A stretch of 64,000 nt of DNA from Mycobacterium sp. OTB74 (GTDB lineage Bacteria > Actinomycetota > Actinomycetes > Mycobacteriales > Mycobacteriaceae). The stretch is from NCBI RefSeq assembly GCF_029892685.1, contig NZ_JARXVD010000001.1:62001-126000 (forward strand). The letters are read 5' to 3'. Every line of letters starts with the position of its first letter. Position 1 is the first letter of the stretch. The translations under genes and the position numbers were made by a program. This document shows positions 29,087-40,734 of this stretch, piece by piece. The notes beneath the pieces are model-generated. The model saw nothing but the letters and a program-made list of their open reading frames with translations, ran no database searches and had not been told where the DNA came from.

Positions 29087-29926
29087 CGAAACTCCTTACG
29101 AGGGCGTCAACAGGACGGCGCAGAAGTTACCCGAAAGTAAGGTTGCTTGTCAGCAATTTTTTGAAATCTTTCCGCGGCATCTGGAATCGGCGAGCTGCTC
29201 GGCAAACGAAGCTCGAAACGGCAGAGATTGCGCAGGTAACGCTGATTTATCACACGCTTACGGGACCGTCGGTAGCGGTATCCTCATCGCGATAGGCGTG
29301 CTCACTGGCAAACATCTGGCCGGGTGAGTCATGGTGTTGCTGGCAAATAGATATTCAGCGATCGTGGTTCGGTTACTCAGCAGTAATGTCGGAGTGACAT
29401 CGCGGGCAGGGTTAGCCGACCGTCGTTTGGAAATGGTCTGGCGCGGACCATCGCTCCTGGCGGTACTGGCCCGGTTCGTATGTGACGTGGGTGAGATCGG
29501 GTGGTTGCTGTGACGGCGGCTACAGCAACAAACCAGGCCTGTCTGAAATCCTGAATATTTTGTTTGCCGTGTCGCCGACTGGACGGCTGATCGGGCCCTC
29601 CTGATAGCACGTGCCCGGTCGATCTGCACCTTGTACACAACCGTCGGCGTGGCCACATCAAATCAGGATGAAGATCTCAAAACAGGTATGCGAAATCGGT
29701 GGCACAGGTAGGTGAACTGGGACTACCGTCGGCAACAACCACCCGTGAAGCCTCACGGCGGCGCCGACATTTCTGATCCCGGCGCCAAACGCTGACAGCG
29801 GTAGGAGGTGAGTACCCGACACCTTTGCGCCGGTCTGCGGCGGAAATGCAGAGCCGCTCGGCGCGTAGTCCGGATCGTGCGCGCAGACCGCGCGCGTACA
29901 CTGCGAACAGAAGCGAGTTGCCAAGC
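29087..29926. other. Intergenic region between the secreted protein gene and hpf
   Basis: About 840 bases. It includes the divergent promoters for the secreted-protein gene and hpf, neither of which I could place firmly, and a relatively AT-rich middle (29140-29700). Short frames up to about 130 codons are present on both strands but have no ribosome site or recognisable sequence. I saw no tRNA, riboswitch or repeat that I could defend. Confidence 0.55.
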
Positions 29927-30589
29927 ATGTCAACTGAATCCGTGGAAATCGACCGCTCGACCATGGTCGCTGTCGACGACGAATCGAACCCGACGAACCA
30001 AGCCGATGTCGTCGTCAAGGGCCGCAACGTCGAAGTCCCCGAACACTTCCGCATCTACGTTTCCGAGAAGCTCTCCCGCCTGGAGCGCTTCGATCGCACC
30101 ATCTATCTGTTTGACGTCGAACTCGATCACGAGAAGAACAGGCGTCAGCGCAAGAACTGTCAGCACGTCGAGATCACCGCAAGGGGCCGCGGCCCAGTGG
30201 TCCGCGGGGAAGCCTGCGCCGACAGTTTCTACGCCGCGCTCGAATCAGCGGTCAGCAAGCTCGAGAACCGACTGCGCCGCAGCAAGGACCGTCGCAAGAT
30301 TCACTACGGCGACAAGACCCCGGTGGGGTTGGCCGAAGCAACAGCCATCTTGCCGCCGTCCGATACCGCGCCGGTCGACGAGTCCGCGACGCCTCTCGAT
30401 GATCACATCCCTGGTCAGGTGGTCCGGGTCAAGGAACACCCGGCCAATCCGATGACTGTCGACGACGCGCTCTATGAGATGGAACTGGTAGGCCACGACT
30501 TCTTCTTGTTCCACGACAAGGAGTCGGACCGCCCCACCGTGGTCTATCGGCGGCACGCCTACGACTACGGACTGATCCGGCTCGCCTGA
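29927..30589 (+). CDS. hpf: Long-form ribosome hibernation promoting factor
   Basis: Binds the 30S subunit in starved or hypoxic cells and dimerises to form 100S ribosomes. The 220-residue protein has the N-terminal HPF/RaiA domain (VVVKGRNVEVPEHFRIYVSE, KLSRLERF, basic RQRKNCQHVEITARG) and the C-terminal dimerisation domain (about 160-218: DDALYEMELVGHDFFLFHD, VYRRHAYDYGLIRL). ATG 29927 gives the known length for the mycobacterial protein; the frame is open upstream. It is conserved just before secA1. Confidence 0.96.
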   Translation: MSTESVEIDRSTMVAVDDESNPTNQADVVVKGRNVEVPEHFRIYVSEKLSRLERFDRTIYLFDVELDHEKNRRQRKNCQHVEITARGRGPVVRGEACADSFYAALESAVSKLENRLRRSKDRRKIHYGDKTPVGLAEATAILPPSDTAPVDESATPLDDHIPGQVVRVKEHPANPMTVDDALYEMELVGHDFFLFHDKESDRPTVVYRRHAYDYGLIRLA

Positions 30590-30607
30590 GCCCTTCCGAA
30601 CACCCCC

Positions 30608-30643
30608 GAATGCGCCCCCGGCCTGACCGCCGGGGGCGCATTC
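30608..30643 (+). terminator. Terminator hairpin after hpf
   Basis: A 14-base-pair stem (GAATGCGCCCCCGG and its complement) with an 8-base loop begins 19 bases after the hpf stop. It lacks a U tract. Confidence 0.8.
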
Positions 30644-30729
30644 GACCTGCCAGTTTCTCCGGTCACCTACGATGGGTTACGTCTAACCAGCTGACGTAAA
30701 TCCGTTCCAAGACCCACAGGGGAAATAGC

Positions 30730-33537
<2,808 letters not shown>

Positions 33538-33541
33538 CTGG

Positions 33542-34171
33542 TCAGCCCAGTTGCAGGGCCACCAATTGCCAACGCCCGCTGACGAATTCGATACGTCCGG
33601 CCGCGGCCCGAAGGCGTGGACCGCGGCTGAAGGTGGCGAACACCTCGGCCGCGGTGGCCAGGCCGTCGCGATGCTGGGCGGTGCGCAGCCGTACCCGCCG
33701 CAGCACGGCCGTGCCGTCGGGCTGCGGCAGGCGCGTCAGGGCCGACACCGTATCCAGCAACGCGGGGGTCAGCAGTGGGCGCAGCTGTGCGCTGGGCCGT
33801 CGGCGATCGGCTACCTCCAATACCCGCCGCAGCGCGGTGTCGGCGAATACAAGCGCGGCGCGTGGTGGCTGGATGTCGCGGCTCTCTGCATCAAGAGCCG
33901 GCTCCCGAACGCTGACGACACGCGGTGGCAGGTGGCGTTTGACGGGTGGCGCCGGCTTGACCGGGCGGGCTTCGACCGGCGCGGGTTCGTAGTCGACGAT
34001 GGGCCCGGCGAGCGGAAGATCGCGTGGGCACACCCGGCGGGGAGCATGGCCGATGGCGATACGAACGGGGAGCGATACGGTCACAGACTTCTCCAGCGGT
34101 CGGTCAAATAGGGACGGCATCTGCTGGAGAGTTGCAGACCTGTTCATCATTGCATCGGCGTCGGACACCAC
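33542..34171 (-). CDS. Rv3235-family protein (DUF6459-like)
   Basis: A 209-residue Arg/Pro-rich protein of unknown function, conserved next to secA1 in mycobacteria. The N-terminal half is low-complexity (PRRVCPRDLPLAG, PPRVVSVREPALD); the C-terminal 100 residues form a compact domain ending FVSGRWQLVALQLG, which resembles the conserved core of the family. Several Met codons near the start (34171, and MNRS, MPSLFDRP) make the true N-terminus uncertain. It is convergent with secA1 with 4 bases between. Confidence 0.8.
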   Translation of the reverse strand: MVSDADAMMNRSATLQQMPSLFDRPLEKSVTVSLPVRIAIGHAPRRVCPRDLPLAGPIVDYEPAPVEARPVKPAPPVKRHLPPRVVSVREPALDAESRDIQPPRAALVFADTALRRVLEVADRRRPSAQLRPLLTPALLDTVSALTRLPQPDGTAVLRRVRLRTAQHRDGLATAAEVFATFSRGPRLRAAAGRIEFVSGRWQLVALQLG

Positions 34172-34279
34172 CCGACGTCAATTTGCCGACTCCGGGTGGT
34201 GCAATGTCCTAATCTCGGCGCTACCGTGACGGGGTTGAAGTGGGATCGGCAAGGGGGATAGGGCTGAGATGGTGACTCG

Positions 34280-35692
34280 ATGGTGACCCGGTTGTCGCCG
34301 TCTGACGCGGCGTTTTACGGGCTCGAGGACTCCGCCACGCCCATGTATGTAGGCACGCTGTCGATCCTGCGTAAGCCGCGAGCGGGCCTCAGCTACGAAA
34401 CGCTGCTGGAGACTGTAGAAGCCAGATTGCCGCAGATTCCGCGATACCGGCAGAAGGTGCGCGAGGTGACCTTCGGGCTGGCCCGGCCGGTGTGGGTCGA
34501 CGACCGTGACTTCGACATCACCTATCACATCAGGCGGTCGGCGCTGCCCTCGCCGGGCAGCGATGCCCAGTTGCACGATCTGGTGGCGCGGCTGGGGTCG
34601 AGGCCGCTGGACAAGACTCGGCCGCTGTGGGAGATGTGCCTGGTCGAGGGACTGTCCAAGAACCGCGTCGCGATCTACACCAAAACCCACCAGGCACTGG
34701 TCAATGGAATGTCGGCGCTGGAGATCGGGCACGTCATCGTCGACCGGACCCCCAAGCCCCCGGAGTTCGGCGAGGACATCTGGATTCCGGGTCGCGAACC
34801 CGGCGACACTCAGCTACTGCTGGGCGCGGTCGGTGAGTGGATCACCCGGCCGACTGCCCAACTGGCCGCGGTGCGCTCGGCGGCCACCGGGATGATCACC
34901 AGCACAGAGCAATTGATCGACGCTGGGCGCTGGATCATCGACGCGGCGCGCACGTTCGCCCGTGGCACCGCGCCGAACAGCCCGCTCAACGCCACCGTGT
35001 CGCGCAACCGCCGCTTCACCGTGGCCGTGCACGACCTTGAGGACTACCGCCGGCTGCGGTCGCGGTTCGACTGCGATGTCAATGATGTGGTGCTGGCCGT
35101 GGTGGCCGGAGCGCTGCGCAACTGGTTGTTGTCCCGTGGCGAGCCGGTGTCGTCTGCCAAGACTGTTCGGGCCATGGCACCGATGTCGGTGTATCCGGAT
35201 GCAGATCTGGATACCGCCGCCGGACCGGGTCAGGCGATCAGCGAGGTCTCACCGTTCCTGGTCGATCTGCCGGTTGGGGAGGGCAACGCGGTGGTACGAC
35301 TATCCCAGATTTCGCACGCCACCGAGACGCAGGCCACTGCGAGTAGCCCAGTCGATGCCCGCACCATCGTCACGCTCTCCGGGTTCGCGCCACCGACGCT
35401 GCACGCCATGGGAACCCGCGTGGCGACCAGCTTTCCGGCCCGCCAGTTCAACCTGTTGATCACCAACGTCCCGGGTGCTCAGAAACAGATGTATGTCGCC
35501 GGCACCAAGCTGCTGGACACGTTCGCCGTGCCACCCCTGCTGAACAACCAGGTACTAGCCCTCGGCGTCACGTCCTACAACGGGATGATGTATTTCGGCA
35601 TCAACGCCGACCGCGAGGCGATGAGTGACGTGGAGGTCTTCCCCAGCCTGCTCCGCGAATCGCTCGATGAGCTACTTGAATCCGGTCAGTGA
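34280..35692 (+). CDS. Wax ester synthase/diacylglycerol acyltransferase-like protein (Tgs3 type)
   Basis: Member of the WS/DGAT family that makes wax esters and triacylglycerol from acyl-CoA. The 470-residue protein has the N-terminal VTRLSPSDAAFYGLED, the PLWEMCLVEGL strand and the C-terminal NLLITNVPG motif. The active-site motif HHxxxDG is replaced by HQALVNG, so the second His and the Asp are Gln and Asn. Activity is therefore uncertain. The context (adjacent ppk2) matches Rv3234c, tgs3. ATG 34280 is supported by position of the family start. Confidence 0.9.
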   Translation: MVTRLSPSDAAFYGLEDSATPMYVGTLSILRKPRAGLSYETLLETVEARLPQIPRYRQKVREVTFGLARPVWVDDRDFDITYHIRRSALPSPGSDAQLHDLVARLGSRPLDKTRPLWEMCLVEGLSKNRVAIYTKTHQALVNGMSALEIGHVIVDRTPKPPEFGEDIWIPGREPGDTQLLLGAVGEWITRPTAQLAAVRSAATGMITSTEQLIDAGRWIIDAARTFARGTAPNSPLNATVSRNRRFTVAVHDLEDYRRLRSRFDCDVNDVVLAVVAGALRNWLLSRGEPVSSAKTVRAMAPMSVYPDADLDTAAGPGQAISEVSPFLVDLPVGEGNAVVRLSQISHATETQATASSPVDARTIVTLSGFAPPTLHAMGTRVATSFPARQFNLLITNVPGAQKQMYVAGTKLLDTFAVPPLLNNQVLALGVTSYNGMMYFGINADREAMSDVEVFPSLLRESLDELLESGQ

Positions 35693-35769
35693 TTCCGAAC
35701 AATCTCAACATTCGCCTACGGCGTGGAAATAACATGTGACTGGTTGGTGAACGAAGCACAGGGGTGGCC

Positions 35770-36630
35770 ATGGCGGGTAAGGCTGCGAAAAAGCAAAAAT
35801 CGGAGTCCAAGCGGTCCGGCAAGATTCCGAACGCCGTCTACGACGCTGAAATCTTCCGGCTGCAAACCGAACTGGTGAAATTGCAGGAATGGGTCCGGCA
35901 GTCGGGCGCTCGTATCGTGGTCGTCTTCGAGGGCCGGGACGCCGCCGGAAAAGGCGGCACCATCAAGCGGATCACCGAATACCTGAGTCCGCGCGTCGTG
36001 CGGGTCGCGGCACTGCCGGCGCCCAGCGACCGCGAACAAGGCCAGTGGTACTACCAGCGTTACATCTCGCATCTGCCTGCCAAGGGCGAGATCGTATTGT
36101 TCGACCGCTCCTGGTACAACCGTTCCGGCGTGGAGAAGGTGATGGGTTTCTGCACCCCGCAGCAGCATTCCCTCTTCCTGCGACAGACCCCGATATTCGA
36201 GCAGATGCTGATCGATGACGGGATCATCCTGCGCAAGTACTGGTTCTCGGTTTCTGAAGCCGAGCAACTGCGCAGGTTCCGGTCCCGGATGAACGACCCG
36301 GTGCGCCAGTGGAAGTTGTCCCCGATGGACCTCGATTCGGTGTACCAGTGGGAGGACTACTCGCGGGCCAAGGACCAAATGATGGTGCACTGCGACACGC
36401 CGCAGAGTCCTTGGTACGTAGTGGAATCCGACATCAAGAAGCACGCGCGGCTGAACATGATCTCGCACCTGCTGTCGTCGATCCCCTATAGCGAGGTAAA
36501 GCGGTCCAAGGTGGCGCTGCCGGACCGGCCCGTCGTAACGGGCACTTATATCCGGCCATCGCTTGAGCTCACGACATACGTGCCAGATCATGTTGCCGAG
36601 CTGATGGGCGATCCGGAGAAATCCCTCTAG
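35770..36630 (+). CDS. ppk2: Polyphosphate kinase 2
   Basis: Uses polyphosphate to phosphorylate nucleoside diphosphates, mainly GDP to GTP in M. tuberculosis Rv3232c. The 286-residue protein has Walker A FEGRDAAGKGG, the lid GQWYYQRYISHLP, Walker B VLFDRSWYNRSGVE and EDYSRAKDQM. ATG 35770 has AGGGG at 35760-35764; GTG 35764 is an alternative. The basic N-terminal 30 residues look disordered. Confidence 0.96.
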   Translation: MAGKAAKKQKSESKRSGKIPNAVYDAEIFRLQTELVKLQEWVRQSGARIVVVFEGRDAAGKGGTIKRITEYLSPRVVRVAALPAPSDREQGQWYYQRYISHLPAKGEIVLFDRSWYNRSGVEKVMGFCTPQQHSLFLRQTPIFEQMLIDDGIILRKYWFSVSEAEQLRRFRSRMNDPVRQWKLSPMDLDSVYQWEDYSRAKDQMMVHCDTPQSPWYVVESDIKKHARLNMISHLLSSIPYSEVKRSKVALPDRPVVTGTYIRPSLELTTYVPDHVAELMGDPEKSL

Positions 36631-36639
36631 AGTTCCCTG

Positions 36640-37152
36640 GTGCGCGTCTACATCCCGGCGACCCTCGCCATGCTCGTTCAACTGGTGGCTGACGGTGTGA
36701 TGCCGGCGCGCAGCGGTACTGCCTTCGCGGTGACGCCGACGCTGCGTGAGGCCTACTCACATGGCGACGAGGACGAGCTCTCCGAGATTGCTCTGCGGGA
36801 GGCGGCTCTTGCGTCGCTGCGGTTGCTGTCCGGTGAGGACGCGGGCGAGCGGAGCGCTTCAGCACTTCCGCCTCGGCGGGTGGTGCTGGTGGCCGATGCC
36901 GATGGCGTGACGGTGCGCCCGGATCTCGATGACGCGGTGGTGCGTCTGGAGGGGCCGATTGCCTTGCGCGACGTCATTGCTGCATACGTAGACAATTCCA
37001 GCGCTGAGTCCGCCGTGCTGGCGGCCGTCGAGGTCATCGATGAGGCTGATCTGGGCGACGAAGATGCAGAGTTAACTGTTGGCGATGCACAGGATCACGA
37101 CTTAGCCTGGTATGCGCCGTCGGAATTGCCGTTCCTGCTGGAGCTGCTGTAA
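36640..37152 (+). CDS. DUF6912-family protein (Rv3231c type)
   Basis: A 170-residue actinobacterial protein of unknown function. It starts MRVYIPATLAMLVQLV and ends DLAWYAPSELPFLLELL, both family signatures as I remember them. The middle is acidic (DEDELSEIALRE) with no clear catalytic motif. GTG 36640 is 10 bases after ppk2, so the two may share a transcript. Confidence 0.85.
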   Translation: MRVYIPATLAMLVQLVADGVMPARSGTAFAVTPTLREAYSHGDEDELSEIALREAALASLRLLSGEDAGERSASALPPRRVVLVADADGVTVRPDLDDAVVRLEGPIALRDVIAAYVDNSSAESAVLAAVEVIDEADLGDEDAELTVGDAQDHDLAWYAPSELPFLLELL

Positions 37153-37174
37153 CGCAAGGCGAGCTCGCCAAAAT

Positions 37175-37210
37175 ACCTACGGTGCCGTAGGTTACGATAC
37201 CGTAGGTTAG
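37175..37210 (+). promoter_or_regulatory. Operator upstream of the desaturase reductase gene
   Basis: CCTACGG-TG-CCGTAGG (37176-37191) is a perfect 7-base inverted repeat, followed by a third half-site CCGTAGGTTA at 37200-37209, 15 bases from the second. It aligns base by base with the site before desA3 and lies about 50 bases before the gene. Confidence 0.7.
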
Positions 37211-37261
37211 AACGGGCTGGTCGGGCATCGATCGCCATTAGTCACATGATCGGGAGTCGAC

Positions 37262-38404
37262 GTGGCCAAGAACTACATCAAGGTTTCGGCCAATGTTGTG
37301 GACACTGTCCGGCCAGAGATTGCTGGCGCCAAGGACCGGCCGGGCCTGCATGTGTTGCGCAGAATTGCTGAGCGCATCACCACGCCATTGTTGCCGGACG
37401 ATTACCTCAAGCTCGCCAACCCGCTGTGGTCGGCGCGTGAGCTGCGGGGCCGCGTTGTCGAGGTGCGGCGGGAAACCGAGGACTCGGCCACCCTGGTGAT
37501 CAAGCCGGGTTGGGGCTTTTCCTTCGATTACCGGCCGGGGCAGTACGTCGGTATCGGCGTGCTGGTCGACGGTCGGTGGCGTTGGCGCTCGTACTCGCTG
37601 ACTTCGAGTCCGGTTCAGTCCAGTGGCGACCACACCATCACCATCACGGTCAAGGCCATGCCCGAGGGTTTCTTGTCCACGCATCTGGTTGGCGGCGTGG
37701 CCCCCGGAACCATCGTGCGCCTGGCTGCGCCTCAGGGCGAATTCGTCATGCCTGATCCGGCCCCGTCGAAGGTTCTGTTCCTCACGGCGGGTTCGGGCAT
37801 CACGCCGGTGATGTCCATGCTGCGCACCTTGGCTCGGCGGGGTCAGCTAGGTGACATCGATGTCGTCCACATTCATTCCGCCCCAACCGAATCCGATGTC
37901 ATCTTTGCTGATGAACTGAATCGGATGGCCGACGACTATCCGGGCTACCGGCTGCGCCTGCGGGCCACCCGCACCGAGGGGCGACTGGATCTGGGCAGTC
38001 TTGACAACGAGGTCGCCGACTGGCGGGAGCGTGAGGCCTGGGCCTGCGGGCCCGAGGCCATGCTGGCCGAGACTCAGCGGGTGTTCACCGCGGCAGCGGT
38101 GCGGCTGCACCTGGAGCGGTTCGCGGCGTCGCGAGCCGCGGTGTCCGGCGCCGGTGGCACGGTGACTTTCGAGCGCAGCGGCAAGGCCGTGACCGCTGAC
38201 GCTGCCACGTCATTGATGGAAGCAGGGGAGCAGGCCGGCGTCCGAATGCCGTTCGGTTGCCGCATGGGGATATGTCAGTCCTGTGTTGTCGCTCTGGTTG
38301 ACGGTCATGTTCGGGATCTGCGGACCGGCGAAGAACGGGAACCGGGTACCAGGGTTCAGACCTGCATTTCGGCGGCTGCCGGGGATTGTGTGCTAGATAT
38401 CTGA
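37262..38404 (+). CDS. Ferredoxin reductase-type oxidoreductase, DesA3 partner (Rv3230c type)
   Basis: Three-domain electron-transfer protein that supplies electrons from NADPH to the DesA3 desaturase. Residues about 55-155 bind FAD (RSYSLTSSP), about 165-260 bind NADPH ([15 protein letters not shown]), and the C-terminal 90 residues are a plant-type 2Fe-2S ferredoxin with [10 protein letters not shown] and [12 protein letters not shown] 37262 starts a 380-residue protein matching the M. tuberculosis partner. desA3 follows 95 bases later with its own matching operator. Confidence 0.95.
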   Translation: MAKNYIKVSANVVDTVRPEIAGAKDRPGLHVLRRIAERITTPLLPDDYLKLANPLWSARELRGRVVEVRRETEDSATLVIKPGWGFSFDYRPGQYVGIGVLVDGRWRWRSYSLTSSPVQSSGDHTITITVKAMPEGFLSTHLVGGVAPGTIVRLAAPQGEFVMPDPAPSKVLFLTAGSGITPVMSMLRTLARRGQLGDIDVVHIHSAPTESDVIFADELNRMADDYPGYRLRLRATRTEGRLDLGSLDNEVADWREREAWACGPEAMLAETQRVFTAAAVRLHLERFAASRAAVSGAGGTVTFERSGKAVTADAATSLMEAGEQAGVRMPFGCRMGICQSCVVALVDGHVRDLRTGEEREPGTRVQTCISAAAGDCVLDI

Positions 38405-38441
38405 AGTGCCGTTGGTTATTGAATTTTGAGAATTTGCTGCA

Positions 38442-38478
38442 CCGTAACCTACTGACCCGTAGGTTACGGTAACGTAGG
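38442..38478 (+). promoter_or_regulatory. Operator upstream of desA3
   Basis: CCGTAACCTAC (38442-38452) and GTAGGTTACGG (38459-38469) form a perfect 11-base inverted repeat with a 6-base spacer, followed by another half-site ACGTAGG at 38472-38478. The spacing of the half-sites (9 and 15 bases) is the same as at 37175-37210. It lies about 20 bases before desA3, where a repressor would block transcription. Confidence 0.8.
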
Positions 38479-38499
38479 AATTGGGAAGGAGGTCGACAG

Positions 38500-39723
38500 A
38501 TGGCAGTAACCGATGTGCCGGTTTTCGCGCACCTGACCGATGCCGATATCGAGGCTTTCGCCTTCGAATTGGACACCATTCGTCAGGATATCGAGGAATC
38601 TCGGGGCGCTAGCGACGCGCGGTATATCCGTCGTACCATCGCCGCCCAGCGTGGCCTCGAAGTTGCTGGCCGGCTGCTGCTGGCGGGCGGTTCCAAGCGG
38701 GTGTTCTGGTGGGCTGGGGCGACCACCTTGGGTCTGGCCAAGATCATCGAGAACATGGAGATCGGCCACAACGTCATGCACGGCCAGTGGGATTGGATGA
38801 ACGATCCCGAGATTCACTCCTCCACATGGGAGTGGGACATGAACGGCGTGTCCAAGCACTGGCGGTTCACCCACAACTTCATGCACCACAAGTACACCAA
38901 CATCCTGGGCATGGACGACGATGTGGGCTACGGCCTGCTGCGCGTGACCCGGGACATCAAATGGAAGCCGCACCACCTCTTCAACCTGGGTTTCAACACC
39001 GTCTTGTCTCTGCTGTTCGAGTGGGGCGTCGGCCTGCAGCACCTGGAACTCGGAAAGATCTTCAAGGGTCGCGACGACCGCGTCGCCACCTGGATCCGGA
39101 TCCGTGAGTTCGTGGTCAAGGCGGGTCAGCAGAATTTCAAGGACTACGTTGCGTTCCCCGCGATCACGTCGTTGTCGCCGGGTGCCACGTACAAGTCCAC
39201 GATGAAGGCCAATTTCCTGGCCAACATCATCCGGAACGTGTGGTCCAACGCGATCATCTTCTGCGGTCATTTCCCGGACGGTGCCGAGAAGTTCACCAAG
39301 ACCGACATGGTGGGTGAGACCAAGGGCGAGTGGTACCTGCGGCAGATGCTGGGCAGCGCGAACATCGACGCCGGGCCGGCCATGCGGTTCATGAGCGGCT
39401 CGTTGTCGCATCAGATCGAGCACCACCTGTACCCGGACCTGCCGAGCAACCGCTACCCGGAGGTCGCGGTGCGGGTGCGCGAAATCTGCGACAAGTACGA
39501 CCTGCCGTACACCAGCGGACCTTTCCTGGTGCAGTACGGCAAGACGTGGCGGACCATTGCGAAGTTGTCGCTGCCGGACAAGTACCTGCACGACACTTCT
39601 GATGATGCGCCCGAGACCCGCAGCGAGCGGATGTTCGACGAGCTCGGTCCGGACCGCCGGGGCCTCAAGTCATCGATCGCTGCCGTGCGGGCACGCCGAC
39701 GGGCCAAGCGCGCCGCGGTCTGA
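38500..39723 (+). CDS. desA3: Stearoyl-CoA delta-9 desaturase DesA3
   Basis: Membrane di-iron enzyme making oleic acid from stearoyl-CoA. The 407-residue protein has the three His boxes HNVMHGQ, HNFMHHKYTN and HQIEHHLYPD and two membrane-hairpin regions. The ATG at 38500 has GGAAGGAGG at 38484-38492. It works with the reductase gene just upstream and is flanked by the shared operator and a terminator, so it is a regulated fatty-acid unit. Confidence 0.97.
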   Translation: MAVTDVPVFAHLTDADIEAFAFELDTIRQDIEESRGASDARYIRRTIAAQRGLEVAGRLLLAGGSKRVFWWAGATTLGLAKIIENMEIGHNVMHGQWDWMNDPEIHSSTWEWDMNGVSKHWRFTHNFMHHKYTNILGMDDDVGYGLLRVTRDIKWKPHHLFNLGFNTVLSLLFEWGVGLQHLELGKIFKGRDDRVATWIRIREFVVKAGQQNFKDYVAFPAITSLSPGATYKSTMKANFLANIIRNVWSNAIIFCGHFPDGAEKFTKTDMVGETKGEWYLRQMLGSANIDAGPAMRFMSGSLSHQIEHHLYPDLPSNRYPEVAVRVREICDKYDLPYTSGPFLVQYGKTWRTIAKLSLPDKYLHDTSDDAPETRSERMFDELGPDRRGLKSSIAAVRARRRAKRAAV

Positions 39724-39733
39724 CCGGTCAACC

Positions 39734-39769
39734 AAAAGTGCCCCAAGACCAAGGTTTTGGGGCACTTTT
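39734..39769. terminator. Bidirectional terminator between desA3 and the methyltransferase gene
   Basis: A 13-base-pair stem (AAAAGTGCCCCAA and its complement) with a 10-base loop, flanked by A and T runs on both sides, sits between two convergent genes. Confidence 0.85.
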
Positions 39770-39789
39770 GTGTTGTCTACTCGGCGGCG

Positions 39790-40725
39790 CTAGTGCATAC
39801 GCACCGAGGCGCAGTAGTAGTTGTCGCCGAACACCGGTTGGTCGGGTAATTCGGGCAGACCGGCGTCGATGAGCAACTGGCGCAACGGTGTTGGCGTCGA
39901 CTGCCATCCTCGGGCATCGAGGTAGTCGACTACGTCGTTGCGCGGACCTGGGTAGCCGAGCGCGCCAAATTCGATGTCGAGGCCGTTGTCGCGCCACCGC
40001 GCGGCCAGCGCGGACATCCGGTCAGCCACCGGCTGACTCCCGTTTTCATCGGCTGAATCGTCGGCCGTAGGAGAGACCTCGGTTGCCAGGCGACTACCCG
40101 CAACGGCCAACGCACCAATCTGGTCAAGCATTCGATCCTGCGCATCGGACGGCAAGAATGGCATCAGGCCTTCAGCGATCCACACCGATTGCCGGGCCGG
40201 ATCGAAGCCCGCTGCACGCAAGGCCGCCGGCCAATCGTCGCGAAGATCGATCGGTACGTGGCGAACCTCCGCGGTCGGTATGACGCCCAGATCAGCCATC
40301 GCACGATCCTTGAAGCTCAGTACGTCTGGCAGGTCGATCTCATAGATCACGGTGCCAGTCGGCCACGACATGCGGTAACCGCGAACATCCAAGCCCGAGG
40401 CCAGAATCACTACCTGTTCGATTCCGGAAGCCGTTGCTGTGCTGAGGAAATCATCGAAGTAACGCGTACGAGCGGTCAGTATGTCGGTCATCAACTGCAT
40501 ACCCCACGGCGCGCCCGGTACGTCGACATCGGCGGCACTGAGCTCTCCGGTGGCCCAGCGGGTGAAAAAGTCGATGCCGACTGCACGAACCAATGGTTCT
40601 GCGTATGGGTCATCGATCAGTGCATTGTCGGCGCGGGTTGCGCGGGCTCGACCAGCAGCGACCATGGTTGCCGTAGCACCCACACTTGTCGCCAGGTTCC
40701 AGTTGTCATTTTTCGGTCGTTGCAT
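39790..40725 (-). CDS. SAM-dependent methyltransferase of the LCMT-like (TIGR00027) family
   Basis: A 311-residue protein of the large mycobacterial family of class I methyltransferases. NWNLATSVGATATMVAAGRA near the N-terminus and VVILASGLDVRGYRM (the SAM-binding glycine loop) are family signatures; EGLMPFLPSDAQ is a later conserved motif. The substrate is unknown. It converges on desA3 and lies just downstream of rsgA, 9 bases apart, so may be co-transcribed with the minus-strand aroA-rsgA pair. Confidence 0.9.
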   Translation of the reverse strand: MQRPKNDNWNLATSVGATATMVAAGRARATRADNALIDDPYAEPLVRAVGIDFFTRWATGELSAADVDVPGAPWGMQLMTDILTARTRYFDDFLSTATASGIEQVVILASGLDVRGYRMSWPTGTVIYEIDLPDVLSFKDRAMADLGVIPTAEVRHVPIDLRDDWPAALRAAGFDPARQSVWIAEGLMPFLPSDAQDRMLDQIGALAVAGSRLATEVSPTADDSADENGSQPVADRMSALAARWRDNGLDIEFGALGYPGPRNDVVDYLDARGWQSTPTPLRQLLIDAGLPELPDQPVFGDNYYCASVRMH

Positions 40726-40734
40726 GGCCCCTCA

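Noticed and set aside
29258..29661. Minus-strand frames of 94-132 codons in the long gap before hpf
   Set aside because: No ribosome sites and atypical Arg/Thr-rich composition; overlapping each other in different frames.
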